From the NCBI GenBank assembly GCA_947464665.1, contig CANHXV010000044.1:1-12815 (forward strand): a stretch of 12,815 bases of DNA, given 5' to 3'. Shown here piece by piece: positions 7,727 to 12,815 of the stretch. Position 1 is the stretch's first letter. Each line of letters opens with the position of its first letter. The notes under the pieces were generated by a model. That model searched no databases, was not told the DNA's origin, and saw only the letters and a list, made by a program, of their open reading frames with translations. This DNA is from Comamonadaceae bacterium. Lineage in GTDB: Bacteria; Pseudomonadota; Gammaproteobacteria; Burkholderiales; Burkholderiaceae_C. The translations under genes and the position numbers were made by a program.

Positions 7727-7784
7727 AGTCAGCCACAAGCTTAACGCATACGGCCCTGCGTCAACTTCGCGACGTGGGCTGACT
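7727..7784. repeat. Inverted repeat, 8-base arms, in the phaM/GST divergent gap
   Basis: AGTCAGCC at 7727-7734 is matched exactly by its reverse complement GGCTGACT at 7777-7784, 42 bases apart. The pair brackets nearly the whole 124-base divergent promoter region. It could be two half-sites for a looping regulator or chance; no protein is assigned. Confidence 0.3.
7741..7764. promoter_or_regulatory. Imperfect inverted repeat, possible operator between phaM and GST
   Basis: TTAACGCA (7741-7748) and TGCGTCAA (7757-7764) are reverse complements at 7 of 8 positions with an 8-base centre, a layout typical of a dimeric repressor or LysR-type site. It is nested inside the wider inverted repeat. 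A role in phaM or GST control is inferred from position only. Confidence 0.3.
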
Positions 7785-7831
7785 GGGGCAAAGGCTATGC
7801 TCTTGGCTTTGTCTACATTGGGAGATTCCAC

Positions 7832-8482
7832 ATGTTGAAACTCTGCGGCTTTGGCGCCAGCAACTATCACAACAAAGTCAAATTGGTGCTGTTGGAAAAA
7901 GGCGTTGTCTTTGAAGAAGAGTTGACGTGGGTGGGTGAAACCGACCGCCATGCCAGCCCACTTGGCAAAGTGCCTTATTTGAAAACAGCGCAAGGCGCGC
8001 TCTGCGAATCGGCCGTCATGGTGGAGTACATCGAGCAACAATACCCCGCGCACCCTCTGATACCACCAGACGCTTTCCAAGCCGCCAAAGTGCGTGAGTT
8101 GGTCACTTTTTTAGATTTGCACTTGGAATTGGTTGCGCGCAATTTGTATGCAGAGGCTTTCTTTGGCGGCAAGGTGAGCGATGCCGTGAAGGAAAAAATT
8201 GGCGTCCAACTTGAAAAAAATGTAGCGGCATTTGCCAAACTTGCACTGTTCAAGCCCTTTATTGCTGGCACTGAACTGAGTGTTGCCGATTGCACTGCTG
8301 CTGTTCATTTCCCGGTGATTTCTGCCGCAAGCAAAGCCATTTATGGCAAAGATTTTTTAGCCGAATTGCCTGTGAAGGATTACATGAAGATGTGGTCTGA
8401 GCGACCCAGCATGCAACGTGTGCAAGCCGATCGCAAAGCCAACAATGAACTTTTCTTGGCACGCATGAAGAGCAAGGCTTAA
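7832..8482 (+). CDS. Glutathione S-transferase family protein
   Basis: Cytosolic glutathione-transferase fold, 216 residues, the normal size. The thioredoxin-like N-terminal domain (1-75) has ASNYHNKVKLVLLEK (9-23), with Ser10/Asn11 where the catalytic Ser or Cys usually lies, the cis-proline KVPYL (46-50) and the gamma-glutamyl-binding pair Glu59-Ser60. The helical C-terminal domain (about 85-205) has the N-capping box GTELSVADC (146-154). Substrate cannot be told from sequence. It is not obviously a maleylacetoacetate isomerase, although a fumarylacetoacetate hydrolase family gene lies about 1.8 kb away. GGGAG at 7820-7824 is a good ribosome site, 7 bases before the ATG. Its TAA overlaps the stop of the convergent crotonase gene by 4 bases. 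Confidence 0.9.
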   Translation: MLKLCGFGASNYHNKVKLVLLEKGVVFEEELTWVGETDRHASPLGKVPYLKTAQGALCESAVMVEYIEQQYPAHPLIPPDAFQAAKVRELVTFLDLHLELVARNLYAEAFFGGKVSDAVKEKIGVQLEKNVAAFAKLALFKPFIAGTELSVADCTAAVHFPVISAASKAIYGKDFLAELPVKDYMKMWSERPSMQRVQADRKANNELFLARMKSKA

Positions 8483-9297
8483 AACTGCGGTGGGCGGCGC
8501 GCTTTTAAGCTGGCCAAGCCCTCTTGCACATCAGGGCCTGAAAAGCCCATGAACTCGAGTGCCAAGGAAGCATCAAAGCTGGGGCCTGCTTGGCGCAGCC
8601 AATTGTTCAACGCATACTTGGTCCAGCGTATGGCGGACTGGCTGCCATTGGCCAAACGCTCGGCCACCTCATAAGCTTTGCTTAGCAGCTGATCTTCTTC
8701 AACCGCCAATGACACCAAGCCAATACGCTCGGCTTCTTCCCCGCTGACAGGCTCGCACAACAACAAGTAGTACTTGGCTTTGGCCATGCCGCAGAGCAAT
8801 GGCCAAATGATGGCCGCATGATCGCCCGCTGCAACGCCTAAGCGGGTATGGCCATCCACAATTTTGGCGGTCTTGCTGGCAATGGAAATGTCCGCCAACA
8901 ATCCGGCCACCAAGCCCGCACCGACAGCTGGCCCATGCATCGCACTTACGATCGGTTTGTCACAGTTGATCACGTTGTAAACCAAATCACGAGCCTCTTT
9001 CCAGACACGGCTGCGGATTTCGAAATCTCGTGCCATGTCTTCCACCAGCGCCAAATCACCACCACCAGAAAAACCCAAGCCCTCGCCACGCAGCACCGCA
9101 GCGCGTACGCTGTCATCTCGCGACACATCGCGCCAAATTTCAGCCAACTCCCAATGCCCTTCATGGCCTGCTGTTGGCAATTTGCCATTGCCGCCAGGCC
9201 CGCCGGCTTTCATCTGAATGTCGAGCACCGTTTGATTCGCGCCACGGCGCGTGATTCGAAGTGTTTGATAACGGCTGTAGTCAATGACAAGGCTCAT
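8479..9297 (-). CDS. Enoyl-CoA hydratase/isomerase (crotonase) family protein lacking the usual catalytic glutamates
   Basis: Crotonase-fold protein acting on an acyl-CoA; 272 residues from the ATG at 9297-9295, chosen because AGGAGA stands 5 bases upstream (an earlier in-frame ATG at 9336 has none). The two oxyanion-hole segments are present: GLGFSGGGDLALV (74-85) and the HGPAVGAGLVAGL block (121-133). The two glutamates used by true enoyl-CoA hydratases (Glu144 and Glu164 in rat crotonase) align by eye with Val130 and His150, so ordinary hydration of enoyl-CoA is doubtful. Isomerase, thioesterase, decarboxylase or another crotonase activity is possible, and paaG or echA names would be guesses. 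It is convergent with the glutathione transferase gene and divergent from the FNR-box pair. Confidence 0.87.
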   Translation of the reverse strand: MSLVIDYSRYQTLRITRRGANQTVLDIQMKAGGPGGNGKLPTAGHEGHWELAEIWRDVSRDDSVRAAVLRGEGLGFSGGGDLALVEDMARDFEIRSRVWKEARDLVYNVINCDKPIVSAMHGPAVGAGLVAGLLADISIASKTAKIVDGHTRLGVAAGDHAAIIWPLLCGMAKAKYYLLLCEPVSGEEAERIGLVSLAVEEDQLLSKAYEVAERLANGSQSAIRWTKYALNNWLRQAGPSFDASLALEFMGFSGPDVQEGLASLKARRPPQF

Positions 9298-9342
9298 GAA
9301 GGTCTCCTGAAAAATAGCCAATGCAAGAATCGACATTGTCGC

Positions 9343-9356
9343 TTGATCTTGTCCAA
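9343..9356. promoter_or_regulatory. Degenerate second FNR-like site
   Basis: TTGATCTTGTCCAA matches TTGAT-N4-ATCAA at 8 of 10 fixed positions, with a perfect left half. Its centre is 29 bases from that of the perfect box, on the crotonase side. It could be an auxiliary site or affect the crotonase gene; chance is also possible. Confidence 0.25.
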
Positions 9357-9371
9357 AGATGGCGGGCTTGC

Positions 9372-9385
9372 TTGATGTGTATCAA
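9372..9385 (+). promoter_or_regulatory. Perfect FNR/ANR-type box
   Basis: TTGATGTGTATCAA matches the FNR consensus TTGAT-N4-ATCAA at all ten fixed positions. FNR-family regulators bind it when oxygen is low. Its centre (9378.5) lies 41.5 bases before the start point predicted from the -10 element at 9408-9413, the standard activating position. It precedes the TraR/DksA-like gene. Confidence 0.8.
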
Positions 9386-9407
9386 TAGTTCTTTGCCAGA
9401 AACTGCC

Positions 9408-9413
9408 TACGAT
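9408..9413 (+). promoter_or_regulatory. -10 element of the FNR-type class II promoter
   Basis: TACGAT matches the TATAAT consensus at 4 of 6 positions and would start transcription near 9420. No good -35 box stands upstream because the FNR box occupies that place, as expected for a class II activated promoter. The leader before the ATG at 9485 would be about 65 bases. Confidence 0.6.
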
Positions 9414-9484
9414 GAATGCACACCATTGATTCGACCCAGAATTGAATGCTGTCCGACATTACGCCAATCAAAAGGAATCAAGCC

Positions 9485-9868
9485 ATGAAAAATGATTTAC
9501 AAAAAGAATCTCTCAAGCAATTGCTGCTTGCTCAAAAAGTTCAGCTGCTCAACAAAATGGGGCAGGGCTTGGGCGGTTTGAGCAGTCGCGCTGAGGCCGC
9601 AGCAGACCTAGCACCTACAGAGCAATCGCATGCACAAAACATGACAGAGCGCGACACCGCTTTTGCCATGCAAGAACATGACAGGGAAGAGCTAGAGGCC
9701 ACCGAGTTGGCCCTGATGCGCATCACGCAAGGCATCTATGGGCTTTGCCTTGCTTGCGAAACCGAAATTCCCATCACCCGTTTGTTGGCATTTCCTTCGG
9801 CCATGCGCTGCATAGCGTGTCAGACCATCCTAGAAAAAGTAGCAGGCCCCAACGCCGCCTTGCATTGA
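9485..9868 (+). CDS. TraR/DksA-type C4 zinc finger protein
   Basis: A 127-residue member of the TraR/DksA superfamily, whose known members bind RNA polymerase through the secondary channel and change promoter choice. An N-terminal helical hairpin (about 1-85) leads to a C4 zinc finger: GLCLACETEIP with Cys88 and Cys91, then a 17-residue loop and Cys109 and Cys112 (RCIACQ). The acidic DxxDxA tip motif of DksA is not seen in the hairpin turn (around 40-55), so it may not copy DksA's action on the active site. The start is the ATG at 9485 with AAAGGA 8 bases upstream; an earlier ATG at 9446 in frame has no such site. It heads a probable two-gene unit behind the FNR-type promoter; the next gene begins 24 bases later. 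Confidence 0.85.
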   Translation: MKNDLQKESLKQLLLAQKVQLLNKMGQGLGGLSSRAEAAADLAPTEQSHAQNMTERDTAFAMQEHDREELEATELALMRITQGIYGLCLACETEIPITRLLAFPSAMRCIACQTILEKVAGPNAALH

Positions 9869-9892
9869 ACACTGACCCATTAGGATAAAAGC

Positions 9893-10267
9893 ATGACCAC
9901 ATTTCACGCCGTCGTTTGGCTTGATCACGAAGCAGCGCACATTGCATTTTTTGATCGAGACCATGCGCAAACCCAACGCATACACTCCAAATCGCAGCAC
10001 AAGCACCAAGGCAAATCAACTGATACAAACGCATTCTTTGCAGACATAGCGTCTGCTGTAAAAAAATGCCATGAAGTATTGGTCACGGGGCCTGGCTTGA
10101 CGCGTCAACACTTTAAAGATTGGTATGAAAAACACGATCCGGTCTTGTCAAAAGTGATTGTGGACAGCATTGCCAGCGACCATCCCACCGACCCTCAACT
10201 GGTGGCCATGGCACGTCAATACTTTAAAAAGTTTGATGCCATGGCGGCAAACCCTCCACGGGCTTAA
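9893..10267 (+). CDS. Small protein of the 'translational machinery protein' family, possibly eRF1-like fold
   Basis: A 124-residue soluble protein; function unknown. It has the pattern HAVVWLDHEAAHIAFF (5-20), a His/Lys-rich patch (about 31-41), a segment KKCHEVLVTGPGLTRQHF (57-74) and the C-terminal DHPTDPQLVAMARQYFKKFD (96-115). I recall this pattern from betaproteobacterial proteins labelled 'translational machinery protein' because of a resemblance to the third domain of eRF1/Pelota; this label comes from memory and has weak functional support. The AGGA site at 9882-9885 precedes the ATG, and the 24-base gap suggests co-transcription with the TraR/DksA-like gene from the FNR-type promoter. 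The stop shares a TTAA with the stop of the convergent hydrolase gene. No signal peptide or membrane segment is visible. Confidence 0.7.
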   Translation: MTTFHAVVWLDHEAAHIAFFDRDHAQTQRIHSKSQHKHQGKSTDTNAFFADIASAVKKCHEVLVTGPGLTRQHFKDWYEKHDPVLSKVIVDSIASDHPTDPQLVAMARQYFKKFDAMAANPPRA

Positions 10268-11274
10268 GCTTCAAGCGGTGCCATTTTCTGCTCAATGGCG
10301 CCAAACACGCTTTGACCATCTTTGCCCTTCATTTCAATGCGAATGGTGTCACCGAATTTCATGAACTCGGTACTGGGCTTGCCATCCAGGATGGTTTCAA
10401 TGGCCCGTTTTTCTGCAATGCAGCTGTAGCCTTTCGGCCACTCGGGTTTGCCATTGACATCCACACTCTTGTTGCTGACCGTGCCACTGCCGACAATCGA
10501 GCCAGCGCGCACGTTGCGTGTTTTGCCCATGTGCGCAATCAATTGGCCAAAGTGAAAAGTCATTTCAGGGCCTGCTTCGCACATGCCCACCTTGCGGCCA
10601 TTCCATGTTGATTGCATGGTCAGGTGCACACGGCCATGGTCCCAAGCGTCCCCCAGTTCATCCAAGGTCACGGCAACAGGACTGAAAGCAGTTGCGGGTT
10701 TGCTTTGAAAAAAGCCAAACCCTTTGGCCAATTCGTTTGGAATTAAGTTGCGCAAACTAACGTCATTGGCAATCATCATCAACCGAATGCCATCGAGTGC
10801 ATTTTCTGGCGAAACACCCATTGGCACATCGCCGGTGATCACCGCTATTTCAGCCTCAAAGTCGATGCCAAAGGCCTCGTCTCGGCACACCACAGGATCG
10901 CAAGGGCCAATGAAATCATCACTCCCGCCTTGATACATGAGAGGGTCGGCGTAAAAACTTTCAGGCACCACAGAGCTGCGTGAGGCTCGCACCAATTCCA
11001 CATGGTTCAAGTAAGCCGAGCCATCGGCCCACTGATAGGCCCTGGGCAATGGTGCCATGCATTGCTGGGGGTCAAAAGGAAAGGCATGGCGTGCCTTGCC
11101 ACTGTTCAATGTTTGGTAGATGTCTTCCAATTGCGGCGCCAAAAAGTTCCAGTCGTCTAAGACTTGCTGCATGCGCTGTGCAACGCCCGTCGCATAATGC
11201 GCTGTGCTTAAGTCACGCGAGACCACGACCAATTGGCCGTCACGCGATCCGTCTTTGTAGGTGGCTAATTTCAT
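10264..11274 (-). CDS. Fumarylacetoacetate hydrolase family protein
   Basis: A 336-residue enzyme of the metal-dependent FAH family, which cleaves C-C bonds in beta-diketo acids or acts on related keto acids, often at the end of aromatic ring degradation. The C-terminal FAH domain runs from about residue 100. Metal ligands are suggested by Glu140 and Glu142 in GIDFEAEIAV and Asp171 in MMIANDVSLRN; GFGFFQSKPATAFSPV (185-200) and AGSIVGSGTVSNKS (257-270) are further family blocks. It is shorter than the mammalian and fungal fumarylacetoacetases (about 420) and longer than YcgM-type proteins (about 220). Substrate may be fumarylacetoacetate or a similar compound; no other homogentisate or gentisate genes are in the window. 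GAGG lies about 8 bases before the ATG. It converges on the preceding gene with a 4-base overlap. Confidence 0.88.
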   Translation of the reverse strand: MKLATYKDGSRDGQLVVVSRDLSTAHYATGVAQRMQQVLDDWNFLAPQLEDIYQTLNSGKARHAFPFDPQQCMAPLPRAYQWADGSAYLNHVELVRASRSSVVPESFYADPLMYQGGSDDFIGPCDPVVCRDEAFGIDFEAEIAVITGDVPMGVSPENALDGIRLMMIANDVSLRNLIPNELAKGFGFFQSKPATAFSPVAVTLDELGDAWDHGRVHLTMQSTWNGRKVGMCEAGPEMTFHFGQLIAHMGKTRNVRAGSIVGSGTVSNKSVDVNGKPEWPKGYSCIAEKRAIETILDGKPSTEFMKFGDTIRIEMKGKDGQSVFGAIEQKMAPLEA

Positions 11275-11325
11275 AGGGGTGCCTCAAAATAGAGTCTCAA
11301 ACTAAAAATCTAAGCCAAGGGCTTT

Positions 11326-11344
11326 TGATTCAAAACATGAATCA
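11326..11344. promoter_or_regulatory. Perfect inverted repeat in the FAH/DUF3108 divergent gap, candidate operator
   Basis: TGATTCA (11326-11332) and TGAATCA (11338-11344) are exact reverse complements around a 5-base centre. The site lies in the 154-base divergent gap, 52 bases from the hydrolase start and just upstream of the -10 box for the DUF3108 gene. It has the form of a site for a dimeric regulator; none is identified. Confidence 0.4.
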
Positions 11345-11366
11345 GTTTAACCAATCTCGCTCGCCC

Positions 11367-11372
11367 TACAAT
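11367..11372 (+). promoter_or_regulatory. Candidate -10 box for the DUF3108 gene
   Basis: TACAAT matches the sigma-70 -10 consensus at 5 of 6 positions. The -35 region is weak (AGTTTA at 11344-11349 with a 17-base spacer) and touches the inverted repeat, so a regulator bound there could influence it. The start point would be near 11379. Confidence 0.4.
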
Positions 11373-11428
11373 TTCATGTCTTTCAAGACAACTTGTTTCT
11401 TTGCAAAGCCCCTTTAAGTCACCCTGAC

Positions 11429-12586
11429 ATGCTTGCCCAAGCCACTTTGACTCCCTTCAACCTCCCTCATCAGCGACGGGCTTTGGTGTCTTTGGGTGCA
11501 TTGGTTTTAGGTGTACACCTGTGGCTGCTCATGTCACCTGGGGCCAGCATTTGGCGACTTCAACCAGAATCACAAAAATTAGGGCCACTGCAAACTCGGG
11601 TGTTGAGCTCTGGCGTTTCGCAAGCGCCCCCTCAAAGCCCAGCCACACAGCAAACGAGGCCTTCTGCCCTGCAAAAGCCCAGGGCGGCGGTCACGGCTAG
11701 CGACTACTCGCCCTCAAGCGCTGGCATGAGTGCCGTCGCCTCTGCTGTGCTGTCAGCACCTGAAGAGAACCCAGCCCCGCCCAACTCCGATCTGGACACT
11801 GCAGCTTTGCCAAACTCACCCAGCTCGCTGCCAGAAGTCCAAGCCATCGCTTTGCCCCCAGACCTTTCGGCAACACCTTCTGTGTCCGCGCCGCTGGTAT
11901 CGAATGCGCTCTCAGCCAAAGTGGGCGACTTTCCACCCAACACGCAAATCAACTACAAACTCACAGGCCAAGAGCGTGGTTTGACATACCACGCCTCTGG
12001 CTCGCTCAAGTGGCAAACCCAATCGACTTCCAACACGCCTAAGGCCTATGAGTCCGAACTTCGGGTTAAAGCATTTTTGGTGGGCAGTCGTGTTTGGCGA
12101 AGCGTGGGCATGCTGACAGAAAACGGCTTGGCGCCGGTGCGTTACTCAGACAGTTGGCGGGGCGAACGAGCGGCCCATTTTGAAGCGGCTCAAAAAAAGA
12201 TCAGCTTCAGCGGCAATACGCCTAGCATCGAGCTGCAATCTGGGGCACAAGATCAGGTGAGTTTGTTCATTCAAATGGCCGCCACGGTTTCTGCCAATCA
12301 TTTCAAGCTCGGCTCTGTGCTGAATGTCCAGACCGCCACCGCCCGCGATGCGGTCAATTGGACCCTCACTTACAAGTCAGATGAAACGATTGAAGTCAAC
12401 GGCAATCGTTTGGAAACTCAGCGCTGGGTTTGCTTGCCAAGGGCTAAATTCGACAGCCAAATTGAAATGTGGCTGTCCCAAGCTCACAGCGGAATGCCCG
12501 TGCGAATTAAGATTACCCAAGTCAATGGCAATTTCATTGACATGGAAATGCGTGACGCTGAACCCTTACCGGCCTTACCCTCTTGA
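11429..12586 (+). CDS. DUF3108 domain protein, N-terminally anchored, periplasmic
   Basis: A 385-residue protein of unknown function. A single hydrophobic segment at about 18-37 (ALVSLGALVLGVHLWLLM) follows a short positively charged N-terminus, so the rest should lie in the periplasm. Residues 42-165 are low-complexity and rich in Pro, Ser, Ala and Gln, a spacer. The globular part (about 166-380) fits the DUF3108 family, with GDFPPNTQINYKLTGQERGL (166-185), a beta-rich body and ETQRWVCLPRAKFDSQIEMW (329-348). The layout of anchor, proline-rich linker and C-terminal domain recalls TonB-like envelope-spanning proteins, but the C-terminal domain is not TonB. The start is the ATG at 11429; the frame is open to a TTG at 11393. 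No strong ribosome site is seen for either. The next gene starts 54 bases later. Confidence 0.8.
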   Translation: MLAQATLTPFNLPHQRRALVSLGALVLGVHLWLLMSPGASIWRLQPESQKLGPLQTRVLSSGVSQAPPQSPATQQTRPSALQKPRAAVTASDYSPSSAGMSAVASAVLSAPEENPAPPNSDLDTAALPNSPSSLPEVQAIALPPDLSATPSVSAPLVSNALSAKVGDFPPNTQINYKLTGQERGLTYHASGSLKWQTQSTSNTPKAYESELRVKAFLVGSRVWRSVGMLTENGLAPVRYSDSWRGERAAHFEAAQKKISFSGNTPSIELQSGAQDQVSLFIQMAATVSANHFKLGSVLNVQTATARDAVNWTLTYKSDETIEVNGNRLETQRWVCLPRAKFDSQIEMWLSQAHSGMPVRIKITQVNGNFIDMEMRDAEPLPALPS

Positions 12587-12612
12587 AAAAATTTACAACA
12601 ACTCCATGTAAA
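12583..12612 (+). promoter_or_regulatory. Candidate sigma-70 promoter for the DUF3567 gene
   Basis: TTGAAA (12583-12588, 5/6 to TTGACA) and TGTAAA (12607-12612, 4/6 to TATAAT) are 18 bases apart and would start a transcript near 12619. The -35 box overlaps the stop codon of the DUF3108 gene, so the next gene may have its own promoter. Confidence 0.4.
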
Positions 12613-12640
12613 GTAGACAGACTTCAGTCAGAATGTCACT

Positions 12641-12815
12641 ATGAACTTGTTGTACGAATCTGAATCTTTTGCCGTCATGCATGTGTTGGCCAACGACACC
12701 GGTGAAGCGGCATCCCTCTCAAAACCACCCACGCTAGAGCGCCACGGATTTGAAATTGTCGACAAACGATCAGGCAAAGAGGTTTACCTCGATGGCTCTT
12801 GGGCAGAAATGTTCC
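12641..12815 (+). CDS. DUF3567 family protein (partial, C-terminus beyond window)
   Basis: The frame from the ATG at 12641 is open to the window edge and gives 58 residues. The start MNLLYESESFAV and the block ERHGFEIVDKRSGKEVYLDG (33-52) followed by WAEMF match the small DUF3567 proteins of Burkholderiales, which are usually under about 100 residues, begin M-x-M/L-L-Y and carry a GYEIVDK-like core. Function is unknown. Residues 17-32 form a slightly longer loop than I remember for the family. The ribosome site is weak (AGAATG). The gene follows the DUF3108 gene by 54 bases with a candidate promoter in between. Confidence 0.75.
   Translation, partial: MNLLYESESFAVMHVLANDTGEAASLSKPPTLERHGFEIVDKRSGKEVYLDGSWAEMF

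Noticed and set aside
7787..7800. GG-N10-GC spacing suggesting a sigma-54 promoter before the GST gene
   Set aside because: Only about half of the wider -24/-12 consensus matches, and no activator site is recognised.
8479..11274. A tyrosine/homogentisate degradation cluster (GST as maleylacetoacetate isomerase plus the FAH-family enzyme)
   Set aside because: The GST lacks clear maleylacetoacetate isomerase features, the genes are on different strands and separated by unrelated genes, and no hmgA or hppD is in the window.

Overview
The window looks like chromosomal DNA of a betaproteobacterium in Burkholderiales, most likely a Comamonadaceae member of the Limnohabitans/Rhodoferax/Curvibacter kind. 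The reasons are the recG-oxyR gene order, a PhaM-type polyhydroxyalkanoate granule protein, a DUF3108 protein followed by a DUF3567 protein, and moderate GC with housekeeping-like coding density. There is no sign of a mobile element, CRISPR array, rRNA or tRNA. Both edge genes (oxyR on the left, the DUF3567 gene on the right) are cut by the window.

Layout. Positions 1-3308 are read on the minus strand: a small helix-turn-helix regulator, then recG, then oxyR, closely packed. A 177-base divergent gap (3309-3485) leads to queA and tgt on the plus strand, two enzymes of queuosine tRNA modification. tgt meets a minus-strand pair head-on: phaM and a FIST-domain sensory protein, whose start overlaps the phaM stop as ATGA. 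A 124-base divergent gap with inverted repeats separates phaM from a plus-strand glutathione S-transferase-like gene, which runs into a minus-strand crotonase-family gene (4-base overlap). A 187-base divergent gap then carries a perfect FNR-type box, exactly placed for a class II promoter. It precedes two small plus-strand genes: a TraR/DksA-type zinc finger protein and a short protein of the family sometimes labelled 'translational machinery protein'. These converge (again a 4-base overlap) on a fumarylacetoacetate hydrolase family gene on the minus strand. The last plus-strand genes encode an anchored DUF3108 protein and a DUF3567 protein.

How the genes work together. queA and tgt act in one pathway. 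recG (fork repair) and oxyR (peroxide sensing) probably share a transcript. phaM and the FIST gene are translationally coupled, which ties a ligand-sensing domain to storage-granule biology. The most interesting regulatory unit is the FNR-box pair at 9372-10267, predicted to be induced when oxygen falls; it would produce a possible RNA-polymerase-binding protein together with a possible ribosome-related protein. All three convergent gene junctions lack room for a hairpin terminator, and I saw no convincing intrinsic terminator anywhere. No base stretch longer than about 190 bases lacks a gene.
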